64,000 bases of DNA from CAYQQK01 sp964420065 (GTDB lineage Bacteria; Bacillota; Dethiobacteria; DTU022): the NCBI GenBank assembly GCA_964420065.1, contig CAYQQK010000003.1:84564-148563 (forward strand), given 5' to 3'. The position numbers and the translations under genes were made by a program. This document shows, piece after piece, positions 35,064 through 43,445 of this stretch. The notes below the pieces were generated by a model. That model was not told the DNA's origin and searched no databases. It saw only the letters and a list, made by a program, of their open reading frames with translations. Position 1 is the stretch's first letter. Every line of letters begins with the position of its first letter.

Positions 35064-36056
35064 ATGCCAGAACTAATCATTTTGTTCATTTTCGTTGTTC
35101 TGATTATTATTTTCCTCACCATTTTGTTTAGTTTTATTCCGGTCGGGTTGTGGATCTCCGCCATGGCAGCCCGGGTCTCGGTGGGGATCTTCGCCCTGGT
35201 GGGTATGCGCCTGCGTCGGGTCGTGCCGGCAAGGATCGTGATGCCTTTGATTAAAGCGACCAAAGCCGGTCTGGATGCAAGCGTGAATAAACTGGAAGGC
35301 CATTATCTGGCCGGGGGCAACGTCGACCGGGTTGTGAATGCGTTGATCGCCGCCCAGCGGGCCGAGATTCCGCTTACTTTTGAGCGGGCGGCAGCGATCG
35401 ATCTGGCCGGGCGGGATGTTTTGCAGGCGGTTCAAATGAGCGTTAATCCCAAGGTGATCGAAACGCCGGTTGTGGCGGCGGTGGCCAAGGACGGCATTGA
35501 GCTGGAAGCGAAAGCCAAGGTGACCGTGCGGGCCAATATCGATCGTCTCGTGGGTGGTGCCGGGGAGGAAACAATCATCGCCCGGGTCGGCGAAGGGATC
35601 GTTACCACCATCGGTTCTTCCGAAACGCATAAGGAAGTTCTTGAAAATCCGGATAAAATTTCACACACCGTGCTCAATAAAGGTCTTGATTCGGGAACCG
35701 CTTACGAGATCCTTTCGATTGACATTGCCGACGTGGACGTGGGCAAGAATATCGGGGCCCAGCTCCAGACCGATCAGGCCGAAGCCGACAAACGTATTGC
35801 CCAGGCCAAGGCCGAGGAAAGGCGGGCCATGGCCGTGGCCCAGGAGCAGGAAATGAAGGCCGCCGTGCAGGAGATGCGGGCCAAGGTGGTCGAGGCTGAA
35901 GCGGAAGTGCCTCGGGCAATGGCCCAGGCCTTGCGCGAAGGCAAACTCGGGGTGATGGATTACTACAATCTGAAAAACGTGATGGCCGATACTTCCATGC
36001 GCGATGCTTTTGGCCGTCTCGGACGCATCGAGCCCGAAGAGCCGATCGATAAATAA
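35064..36056 (+). CDS. floA: Flotillin-like protein FloA
   Basis: 330 residues from ATG 35064 after AAAGGAGG; upstream ATGs (34962) add an unconserved leader. One N-terminal hairpin-like hydrophobic stretch (ELIILFIFVVLIIIFLTILFSF), a SPFH domain (IVMPLIKATKAGLDASVNKLEGHYLAGGNVDRVV) and a coiled-coil C-terminus (EERRAMAVAQEQEMKAAVQEMR). Organises functional membrane microdomains; coupled to NfeD as in the yqeZ-yqfA pair of B. subtilis. Confidence 0.95.
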   Translation: MPELIILFIFVVLIIIFLTILFSFIPVGLWISAMAARVSVGIFALVGMRLRRVVPARIVMPLIKATKAGLDASVNKLEGHYLAGGNVDRVVNALIAAQRAEIPLTFERAAAIDLAGRDVLQAVQMSVNPKVIETPVVAAVAKDGIELEAKAKVTVRANIDRLVGGAGEETIIARVGEGIVTTIGSSETHKEVLENPDKISHTVLNKGLDSGTAYEILSIDIADVDVGKNIGAQLQTDQAEADKRIAQAKAEERRAMAVAQEQEMKAAVQEMRAKVVEAEAEVPRAMAQALREGKLGVMDYYNLKNVMADTSMRDAFGRLGRIEPEEPIDK

Positions 36057-36101
36057 AGCACTGTCGCCCGGAGTCGGACCGGGAAAAAGGAAGGGGTTGC
36101 C

Positions 36102-36524
36102 ATGGAAAGGATTATCCTTTTGGTCTTGGTGATTATCGTGGTAAACGTCCTTAACCGGGCTAAGCAAGGTGCTCGAACGCCCGCCCGGGGGGAAGAGCCC
36201 GGGCCTTTTCCGTACAAACCCGGCCGGCCTACCCCGCTCCGGGAAGTAGGGCCTTACCGGGCTTTACCGGCAAGAGAGGTGCCCTCGGTGGGACCGGAAC
36301 AGTTCCCGGCGCCCTTCCCCGTTATCCGGGAAGGGGGAAATACTGCCCTCGCTGAGTCGCGTGATCGAAATGATGCCTCCGTTCTGCCCGCCTCCGGGGA
36401 CGGGGCGCCGGCTCACTTCCAGGCCGGGAAACTGCAGCGCTTATATCGTTCCCGTGACGGTCTCCTGGCGGCACTCGTTTTTCATGAGCTATTGCAACTT
36501 CCGCTCGGTCGCCGCGCCCGCTAG
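36102..36524 (+). CDS. Small membrane protein with Pro/Arg-rich middle
   Basis: 140 residues: an N-terminal helix (MERIILLVLVIIVVNVLNRA), a Pro-rich disordered middle, and a last stretch (RSRDGLLAALVFHELLQLPLGRRAR). That end resembles the WAEILGPPRARR-type tails I recall in small proteins next to flotillin genes of Clostridia, in degraded form. The gene follows floA by 45 bases. No known function. Confidence 0.55.
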   Translation: MERIILLVLVIIVVNVLNRAKQGARTPARGEEPGPFPYKPGRPTPLREVGPYRALPAREVPSVGPEQFPAPFPVIREGGNTALAESRDRNDASVLPASGDGAPAHFQAGKLQRLYRSRDGLLAALVFHELLQLPLGRRAR

Positions 36525-36575
36525 AAACCGTACTTCCTTCTTTCTTGCTAGCGACGGGGACAACCTTGCTCGGAT

Positions 36576-36607
36576 GGGGACGGATTCATGATTACGGGTC
36601 TGTCCCC
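36576..36607. repeat. GGGGAC...GTCCCC hairpin, REP-like element
   Basis: A 32-base inverted repeat with a 12-bp stem (two or more G-T pairs) and 8-base loop, in the gap between the floA-linked gene and yqfC. Hairpins framed by GGGGAC/GTCCCC recur in many thermophilic and anaerobic Bacillota, often near IS200/RAYT-type transposases. Only one copy lies in this window, so mobility cannot be shown. Confidence 0.4.
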
Positions 36608-36736
36608 CAATTGTATGCCGGCTTCTTTTGTGTTTGCCCCTCCTCCCTGATATTTTGATTCGACGGTCTGTGGTAATTTACCGGGCCGTCGCATAAATTT
36701 TAAGGAGTACTTGCCCCGGGGAGGCCGGTTGAGATC

Positions 36737-37021
36737 GTGTCTTTAAAAAAAAAGGGGGGGCGCTTTAAAGCGATCTTCTCCGAACTTTTTGAATTGCCGC
36801 CCGAAGTGGTGCTGGACCTGCCGCGTCTGACCATGGCTGGCAACTGCCAGTTACTGGTTGAAAACCACCGGGGGGTTATTTTTTACGGTTCGGCCGAGAT
36901 CCGGATCGGTATTTCCGGCGGCGCACTGATTGTACGCGGCGAAAACCTGCAGATCGGGAACCTTTACGCCGCGGAGCTCCTGATCAAGGGAACGATCGAA
37001 CACCTCGAATACAATACCTAG
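36737..37021 (+). CDS. yqfC: Sporulation protein YqfC
   Basis: 94 residues, GTG start, YabP/YqfC family, a small beta-rich protein made in the mother cell under SigE in Bacillus. Core: ELPPEVVLDLPRLTMAG and LIVRGENLQIGNLYAAELLIKGTI. Codons 3-8 contain a run of nine A and seven G (36745-36760), a slippage-prone start that nonetheless stays in frame. Immediately precedes yqfD. Confidence 0.92.
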   Translation: MSLKKKGGRFKAIFSELFELPPEVVLDLPRLTMAGNCQLLVENHRGVIFYGSAEIRIGISGGALIVRGENLQIGNLYAAELLIKGTIEHLEYNT

Positions 37022-37111
37022 GCCGGCGGGCAGGAAGAAAAGAATGGGTGCCTGCTCGGCAAAGCAGATCGCGGGCACTGTAGGGCCGAGGAAGGAGGAA
37101 ACGGATCCTCA

Positions 37112-38314
37112 ATGTTCGTTGTCCGGTGGTGGCGTTTCCTGAAGGGTTATCTGGTGCTCAACTTGCGGGGGCGGGGTGTGGAACGGCTGCTAAATCTGGC
37201 CATGGTGCGGGGAATCCGGTTCTGGGACCTGCGTCGCTTCGAAAACGGGGCCCAGTTGAAGGCTTCTCTCTCCACATTCCGGCAGTTGCGCTCCCTGGTT
37301 CGCAAAAGCCATTGCCGGATCCATATTGCCGGCCGGGCCGGACTGCCCTTTTGGATGAAACGTCTCCACCGCCATCGGGGATTGGCGGCCGGCGCCATAT
37401 TTTTCTGTATCGCCCTCTACCTGTTCAGTTCATTTATCTGGTCGATCCGTATTACCGGGTGCGGGAGTATTCCCGTTGGAGAGGTGAAGATCCTGTTGGA
37501 ACAGATGGGTGTAAGGCCGGGAATCTGGAAGGGTTCACTCGATCTGTATGACCTGGAGGAAGAACTGGCCCGCCTGCATCCCGGTATTTCCTGGGCCGGT
37601 TTTCTCTTGCGCGGTACGCTTTTGGAGATCGAGATTGTCGAACACCTGATGGAACCTCCTTACGATAACCGTCCCGGCGACCTGGTTGCGGGCAAGGACG
37701 GCCTGGTAGTGCGGGTTTTAACAGTGGAAGGTGATCCGGCTGTGGAGCCGGGGGCAACGGTCCTTCAAGGTGATCTTCTGATCCGGGGGATGCGGGTCAC
37801 CCGGGTTCCCGGTGACGGCGGCAAGGTTGAAGAGATTCTGGAACCGGTATCCGCCCGGGGAACCGTTGAAGCAAGGGTCTGGTACGAGGCCAGGGCTCCG
37901 ATCAAAAACAATATCACCGTCACGGTTGAAACGGGCCATACCAGGGAAAGGTGGTATTTAACCTGGTCTTCGGGCAACCTTTTGTTGTGGGGATCACGCC
38001 GGGATCCGTTTGCCCTTTCACGCCGAGAAGTGGTGCATCGCCTGTTCCGGTGGAGGAATCTAACCATCCCCGTCGAACTTATATATGAAATCTGTTACGA
38101 GCTGCTACACCAGGAGATTGAACTTGACCCCGGCGAAGCACTCCGGCTGGCCCGCCGGGAAGCTTTACACAGGGTCAAAGCGCAGCTTCCCGAAGGGATC
38201 TCGGCCGGGCAGCCCTTTTTTGAAGAATACACGCATATGGGGAAACAGTGGATCCTGGTGGTGCTGGAGACGAAGGAAAATATTGCCGTTTTCAGGCCAC
38301 AGCAACCGGATTGA
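37112..38314 (+). CDS. yqfD: Sporulation protein YqfD
   Basis: 400 residues, ATG after GAAGGAGG. Starts with the family's LKGYLVLNLRGRGVERLLNLAMVRGI, has one membrane helix near 95-112 (LAAGAIFFCIALYLFSSFIW) and a long external beta-rich domain. Membrane protein needed for efficient spore formation in Bacillus; mechanism unknown. Ends 24 bases before phoH. Confidence 0.94.
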   Translation: MFVVRWWRFLKGYLVLNLRGRGVERLLNLAMVRGIRFWDLRRFENGAQLKASLSTFRQLRSLVRKSHCRIHIAGRAGLPFWMKRLHRHRGLAAGAIFFCIALYLFSSFIWSIRITGCGSIPVGEVKILLEQMGVRPGIWKGSLDLYDLEEELARLHPGISWAGFLLRGTLLEIEIVEHLMEPPYDNRPGDLVAGKDGLVVRVLTVEGDPAVEPGATVLQGDLLIRGMRVTRVPGDGGKVEEILEPVSARGTVEARVWYEARAPIKNNITVTVETGHTRERWYLTWSSGNLLLWGSRRDPFALSRREVVHRLFRWRNLTIPVELIYEICYELLHQEIELDPGEALRLARREALHRVKAQLPEGISAGQPFFEEYTHMGKQWILVVLETKENIAVFRPQQPD

Positions 38315-38338
38315 GCAGGCAAGGGGGCCGGTCCATTT

Positions 38339-39331
38339 TTGGAGAAAGAGCATATCAGTGAATCTGTTCTGCTCGAAAACGCCGCCGAGTCGATTCAACT
38401 TCTCGGTAAATACGATCAGCATATCGGCCTGGTGGAGGAACACTTTCAGGTGCGCCTTCTTCCCCGGGGGCATGAGCTGGTAGTTGAAGGGACCCGGAAC
38501 GAAGTCGAGCTGATCACGGAGCTGTTCCGGCAACTGCTCTCTTTTTTGCGCCGGGGGTATCATCTTGCCGGCGGCGAATTTGAATACGTTCTGCGTTTGA
38601 CCCGGGAGGGGGGAGTGGCGCAGGTTCGGGATATTTTGCAGGATCTGGTCCTGGTAACGCCTCGTGGCAAACAGATCCGCCCCAAGACCGTGGGGCAGAA
38701 ACGCTACCTCGAAGCGATCCGGCATAATGATATCGTGATCGGAATCGGGCCCGCCGGTACCGGAAAAACCTATCTGGCCCTGGCCATGGCTATTGATGCC
38801 TTGAAAAATAAGCAGGTCCAGCGTTTGATCTTGACCCGCCCCGCGGTTGAGGCAGGTGAGCACCTGGGCTTCTTGCCGGGAGATTTTCAGGAAAAGGTTG
38901 ATCCATACCTGCGCCCGATCTATGATGGGCTTTACGATCTGCTCGGAGTGGACATGTTTCAAAAATATCGCGACAAAGGGATTATTGAGGTTGCCCCCCT
39001 GGCCTACATGCGCGGTCGTACCCTGGACGACTCCTTTGTTATTCTGGACGAAGCGCAGAATTCTACATCCGAACAGATGAAAATGTTTCTGACCCGACTT
39101 GGTTTCGGTTCCAAGGCGGTCATTACCGGTGATGTGACCCAGATCGATCTGCCCCGCGGTCGTTTTTCCGGCCTGGAAGAAACTCCGCGTATTCTGGGGG
39201 CGATCGAAGGCATCGCTCTGGTCTACCTGACGGATAAGGACGTGGTCAGGCACCCCCTGGTCCAGGAAATAATTAAAGCGTATGAAACTTACGAGGCTGG
39301 CCGGGAAAGCAGGGGAGAAAAGGATTCATGA
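38339..39331 (+). CDS. phoH: PhoH-like ATPase (YbeZ type)
   Basis: 330 residues, TTG start. Walker A GPAGTGKT (137-144) and Walker B FVILDEAQN; RITGD-type GSKAVITGDVTQIDLP sensor; N-terminal KH-like region. Cytosolic ATPase that works with YbeY in ribosome and RNA maintenance. Stop overlaps the pgpH start (ATGA). Confidence 0.95.
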   Translation: MEKEHISESVLLENAAESIQLLGKYDQHIGLVEEHFQVRLLPRGHELVVEGTRNEVELITELFRQLLSFLRRGYHLAGGEFEYVLRLTREGGVAQVRDILQDLVLVTPRGKQIRPKTVGQKRYLEAIRHNDIVIGIGPAGTGKTYLALAMAIDALKNKQVQRLILTRPAVEAGEHLGFLPGDFQEKVDPYLRPIYDGLYDLLGVDMFQKYRDKGIIEVAPLAYMRGRTLDDSFVILDEAQNSTSEQMKMFLTRLGFGSKAVITGDVTQIDLPRGRFSGLEETPRILGAIEGIALVYLTDKDVVRHPLVQEIIKAYETYEAGRESRGEKDS

Positions 39332-41439
39332 AATTAATAATTCAGCCGGGGCGGTGGCTGCAATCGCTCCCGCTTCGCACCAACCGGCGTCTCCAGTCTG
39401 CCATTACCGTGGCCATTATTTTTGTGATCACCTATTTGATCCTGGCGGTGGTGACCATGCCGGCCCGGGTAAGGTTGGAAGTAGGCCGCCCAAGTTCCCG
39501 GACAATTTATGCGCCTCGTGATTTTATCGACGAATACGTGACCGAACAGTTGCGCCAGGCCGCCGAAGAGGCGGTGCCCGATGTTTACGATTACGATGAG
39601 GCCGTCCGGGACGGAGCGGTGGCGGATCTGGAGTTTTTCTTTCAAAAGACGCTTTCCCTGCAAGCCGACGCCTCCCTTGAGCCGGAAGATCGATTAACGC
39701 GCTTGCAGCAACTGTTCAGCGGGGCGATCCCGGCTTCACCCGATCTAAAAGTTTTTCTGGCCGTTGAACGGGAAACCTTGCGGGATCTGCAACTGCGTCT
39801 GGCCGGGTTGGTCGAAGAAATAATGGAACAGGGAATCAAGGAAGGAGGCGTTGAGACGGCGCGCCGTTACGCTTACCAGGAGATTGCCCTGTTCCCGTTC
39901 AGTGCGGAGGTGAAGCGGGTCTCCGAAAAAATGCTTGATCCGCTGATCACCCCGAACATGTTGCCCAACCCCGCGGCAACGGCATTGAACCGCGAATTGG
40001 CCCGGCAACAGGTGGAGCCGGTATTGATCCTACGGGGAACCCTGCTCATCAGCGAGGGGGAAACAGTAACCGCGAAGCACCTCGCCCAGCTGTCAGGCCT
40101 GGGGTTGGTCCGGGGCGGCCAGACCGATTACCCCGCTTTTTTCGGGTTGCTGATCCTGTTGCTGATTTTGTTTACGGTAATAGGGATATACCTGGCTGTA
40201 TTTGTCAAAAACATTTTTGACAGTCTTTCGGCCCAGTTGCTTCTGGGACTGGTGCTGATCGTTACATTGATTTTTGCCATAGCGGCAACCTATTTTTCCG
40301 GTTATCTGATTCCGGTAGCCATGGGCGCGATCCTGATCACGGTCATGTTCGGTTACAAGCCGGCAGTAATGATGAATGTTGTTCTTTCCGTTCTGGTCGG
40401 GTTAATTACCGGCGGCGATTTTGTTTTTGTCGTGGTCGCGCTGGTCGGCGGCATGGTAGCAATTTTCGGTGTTTCACGGATCAGCCAGCGCAGTGACCTG
40501 GCCAAGGCCGGGATTTACGTCTCTGCGGCCAATGTGGCCGTTATTGTTGCCTCTTTTCTCCTTTTGGGCAACCTGCACCTGGAATATTCGTTCATCAAAG
40601 AGTTTGGTTATGGTTTACTGGCCGGTATTGGTAACGGTATTTTTTCCGCTGTAATTGCGATCGGGCTCCTTCCTTACCTGGAGAGCGGGTTCGGTCTGAC
40701 GACGGCAATTACCTTGCTCGAGCTATCGAATCCGAACAAACCACTTTTACGCCAGCTCCAGATGAAAGCTCCGGGCACCTACTACCACAGCATCATGGTG
40801 GGAAACCTGGCCGAGGCGGCGGCAGAAGTGGTGGGGGCGGATCCCCTGCTGGCCCGGGTCGGAGCTTACTATCACGATATCGGCAAGCTCAAGCGACCTT
40901 ATTTTTTTACCGAGAACCAGCTTGCGGGGGACAATCCCCACGAAAAGATCTCGCCCAACCTGAGTGCCTTGATCATTGCCTCTCATGTCAAGGACGGTCT
41001 TGAACTGGGGCGGCGCCACCGCCTGCCGGCACTGATTTTGGATATTATCGCGCAGCATCATGGAACCGGGTTGATCTCCTTCTTTTACCAGCAGGCCCTC
41101 GAAAGTGGGCGGCCGGAGGAAGTGCCGGTTGAAAAATTTCGCTATGAAGGGCCTTTGCCCCAGACCAAGGAAGCGGCGATTATTGCCCTGGCCGACGCTG
41201 TCGAGGCGGGGGTGCGTTCCCTTTCCAAGCCGGTCGGCAGCCGGGTCGAGGGCCTGATCCGGCGTATTATCAAGGAAAAGTTAAATGACGGGCAAATGGA
41301 TGAATGCGATCTAACCTTGAAAGAGTTGGACAAGATCGGTGATTCGTTTGTTTACATTTTATCCGGCATTTACCATAGTCGGGTAGAATATCCGGAAAAA
41401 GATTTGCGGGCCGAAATTGAAAGGAGTGCTGCTCGCTGA
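39328..41439 (+). CDS. pgpH: 7TM-HD cyclic di-AMP phosphodiesterase PgpH
   Basis: 703 residues. First helix near 22-45, a large external 7TMR-HDED domain (about 50-260), seven membrane helices (about 265-480) and a cytosolic HD domain with YYHSIMVGNL and YYHDIGKLKR (His516-Asp517). Degrades c-di-AMP to pApA. Between phoH and ybeY as in B. subtilis yqfF. Its stop TGA overlaps the ybeY CTG. Confidence 0.96.
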   Translation: MKLIIQPGRWLQSLPLRTNRRLQSAITVAIIFVITYLILAVVTMPARVRLEVGRPSSRTIYAPRDFIDEYVTEQLRQAAEEAVPDVYDYDEAVRDGAVADLEFFFQKTLSLQADASLEPEDRLTRLQQLFSGAIPASPDLKVFLAVERETLRDLQLRLAGLVEEIMEQGIKEGGVETARRYAYQEIALFPFSAEVKRVSEKMLDPLITPNMLPNPAATALNRELARQQVEPVLILRGTLLISEGETVTAKHLAQLSGLGLVRGGQTDYPAFFGLLILLLILFTVIGIYLAVFVKNIFDSLSAQLLLGLVLIVTLIFAIAATYFSGYLIPVAMGAILITVMFGYKPAVMMNVVLSVLVGLITGGDFVFVVVALVGGMVAIFGVSRISQRSDLAKAGIYVSAANVAVIVASFLLLGNLHLEYSFIKEFGYGLLAGIGNGIFSAVIAIGLLPYLESGFGLTTAITLLELSNPNKPLLRQLQMKAPGTYYHSIMVGNLAEAAAEVVGADPLLARVGAYYHDIGKLKRPYFFTENQLAGDNPHEKISPNLSALIIASHVKDGLELGRRHRLPALILDIIAQHHGTGLISFFYQQALESGRPEEVPVEKFRYEGPLPQTKEAAIIALADAVEAGVRSLSKPVGSRVEGLIRRIIKEKLNDGQMDECDLTLKELDKIGDSFVYILSGIYHSRVEYPEKDLRAEIERSAAR

Positions 41440-41918
41440 AGCTGTACCTGGCCAACTACACCGGGCGGCCGCTGTCATGTTCCCTCGCCATCGCTTTATG
41501 GGGCGGAATGCGGAAGGTTCTGGGCGAAACCGGGCTGCGTCGAGGTCAGGTGAGCCTGATCCTGGCCGGTGACGCACTGTTGCATCGGTTAAACCGGGAC
41601 TATCGCCGGATGGACCGTCCAACCGATGTCCTTGCCTTTTCCTATACAGAGGATTGGCCGGGAAAAACACAAAACTTTTCTTCGGGAAAAGAGCCCCCGG
41701 CCCTGGGTGATGTTTTTATTTCCCTGGATCGGGCCCGGGAACAGGCCCGTGAAGCAGGTCACCTCTTGCAGCAGGAAGTTCTGTTGCTGGCTTTCCACGG
41801 CCTGCTTCACCTGGCGGGTTGGGACCACCGTACCCCCGGGGCGGAGAGGGCCATGCGCCGGAAAGAAAAAACACTGCTGAAGCATTTCCGGGCGGTCGGG
41901 GATCATAGACATGCATAG
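41436..41918 (+). CDS. ybeY: Endoribonuclease YbeY (rRNA maturation factor)
   Basis: 160 residues if started at CTG 41436. That codon lies nine bases after AAGGAG, overlaps the pgpH stop as CTGA, and restores the N-terminal helix (LKLYLANYTGRPL, then ALWGGMRKVLGE) that aligns with other YbeYs; the only ATG, 41508, would cut this helix. Zinc-site motif HGLLHLAGWDH with His121, His125, His131 (CTG numbering). Acts on the 16S 3' end and in ribosome quality control. Confidence 0.93.
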   Translation: MKLYLANYTGRPLSCSLAIALWGGMRKVLGETGLRRGQVSLILAGDALLHRLNRDYRRMDRPTDVLAFSYTEDWPGKTQNFSSGKEPPALGDVFISLDRAREQAREAGHLLQQEVLLLAFHGLLHLAGWDHRTPGAERAMRRKEKTLLKHFRAVGDHRHA

Positions 41919-42282
41919 GATCGTCCGCAGTTTTCGCGATGCCGCAACGGGGTTGGTTTACTGTTTTCGTACCCAGCCGAATATGGCTATCCATGTTTTC
42001 CTGGGCGGCGCAGCTCTGGCCCTGGGTGGTTTATTCCGGATCTCCACCGTGGAATGGTTACTATTGCTCAGCGCCATCTTTGCTGTTCTGGTCGCGGAAG
42101 TCTTCAACACCGCCCTGGAGAAAACGGTGGATCTGGCCACCCGGGAACGAGACCGGCTGGCTCATATTGCCAAGGATGCTGCGGCGGGGGCGGTCCTCCT
42201 GGCCTCTGTTTTTGCGTTGGCGGTAGGGGCGATTGTCTTTCTTCCGCGTCTGTGGCAGTGCATTGCCAGCCGGTGCTTCTAG
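41911..42282 (+). CDS. dgkA: Undecaprenol/diacylglycerol kinase DgkA
   Basis: 123 residues, three membrane helices. The family core VEVFNTALEKTVD-like segment appears as AEVFNTALEKTVDLA, with KDAAAGAVLL following. In Gram-positive bacteria this enzyme phosphorylates undecaprenol for cell-wall synthesis. Overlaps the end of ybeY by eight bases. Confidence 0.95.
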   Translation: MHRIVRSFRDAATGLVYCFRTQPNMAIHVFLGGAALALGGLFRISTVEWLLLLSAIFAVLVAEVFNTALEKTVDLATRERDRLAHIAKDAAAGAVLLASVFALAVGAIVFLPRLWQCIASRCF

Positions 42283-42333
42283 AATTATAATTGTATCGAG
42301 ACGGAGATAGAAAAATTAAAGAGGGGTAAAAGA

Positions 42334-43389
42334 ATGTATAAACCGGAGAGCCGAATTCAGTTGGGCACCAGGCTTATATTTTTGATGATTGTCCTGGTTG
42401 CGGCCAACACCGCGTTTACGATCTGGTCGTACACCAGTATCAAGGGCTATTTCCCCAGCGGGGCTACCCGTCTGAATTACAAGCAGGAAACGGCCGTAGA
42501 TATTGCCGAATACCACCGTCACCTCGCCTCGGAATTGGGTGTTCTGGATAATCCCGCAGTACGGGAAGCCCTGGCCGGTTTCAACTATGATGTGGAGATG
42601 TGCACCAGTTCCGAGCAGTTGGTTCAGGTTATCTTGAACCAGGGGCTAAGTGTTCGGGAAACCATCCTCAGGGAAGCGGACGCCTACAATATGGATCGGG
42701 TTCTGGCCGTGGTCAACCAGGACGAAAATGTACGCCGGACCGGGGATAAACTGCACCTTTCCATCCGTATTGCCCCGGACAACATTATTGTCCTGCCGGA
42801 TGGTTACCTGCATCCCTCTACTGTCTATCGCATCCAGGAAATCTTTCCTGAAGATCGGCTTGTTTCGGAACAGGTTGTCAATATTGAAGTTGATGGGGGT
42901 AAAGGCAGCCTGATGGTGCCTTACAATCCGATCGAGCATATCCAGACCCTGACCAAGGAGTTGGATCAATTACGGGTCGGCCTGCGTGAAATCCGTTCCG
43001 CTGCGGGCCTGGCGGAAATGTCCGGCCCCGGAATTACCGTCAACCTGTATGATGAAAAAGGAGGAGTCAATTACACCTCCATTATCCACGATGCCGATAT
43101 CCGGGATGTGGTGAATGAACTTTTCGGTTCGGGAGCACTGGGGGTTAGTGTCGGCGGACAACGCCTTACCGCCACATCCTCCATCCGATGCAGCGGCTCC
43201 CTGGTCAAGGTTAACGATAAATTAATTACGGTCAATCCTGTTGAGATCAAGGTGATCGGCGATCCGGATCTGCTCATGAGTGGTCTGGATATTATTCGTA
43301 CGACCATGGAATTGCAGCGTGGTTTGCAATTCGAAATCATCGCCGAAGAATCCCTGACCCTACCGGCGTACTCGCGCAGTGTCCAGTAG
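42334..43389 (+). CDS. Long DUF881-domain membrane protein with additional N-terminal domain
   Basis: 351 residues. One N-terminal helix (about 14-32) then an unassigned domain of about 155 residues (SSEQLVQVILNQGLSVRETI, RIAPDNIIVLPDGYL), a short coiled coil, and a C-terminal DUF881 domain (about 215-345: AEMSGPGITVNLYDEKGG, IIHDADIRDVVNELF, GQRLTATSSIRCSG, IKVIGDPDLL, LTLPAYSR). DUF881 proteins (YlxW/YlxX) sit near division genes. This copy is about 110 residues longer than the usual form and lies between dgkA and cdd where other genomes have none; a normal-length paralogue is at 62962. Confidence 0.85.
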   Translation: MYKPESRIQLGTRLIFLMIVLVAANTAFTIWSYTSIKGYFPSGATRLNYKQETAVDIAEYHRHLASELGVLDNPAVREALAGFNYDVEMCTSSEQLVQVILNQGLSVRETILREADAYNMDRVLAVVNQDENVRRTGDKLHLSIRIAPDNIIVLPDGYLHPSTVYRIQEIFPEDRLVSEQVVNIEVDGGKGSLMVPYNPIEHIQTLTKELDQLRVGLREIRSAAGLAEMSGPGITVNLYDEKGGVNYTSIIHDADIRDVVNELFGSGALGVSVGGQRLTATSSIRCSGSLVKVNDKLITVNPVEIKVIGDPDLLMSGLDIIRTTMELQRGLQFEIIAEESLTLPAYSRSVQ

Positions 43390-43445
43390 GAACGGATTTC
43401 CGGGCGTCTGGTGTTTTCCTAACGGCACTTTAGGGAGGTGCACCG

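Noticed and set aside
38165..39253. 362-codon minus frame spanning phoH
   Set aside because: Runs antisense to PhoH Walker motifs and into yqfD; not a gene.
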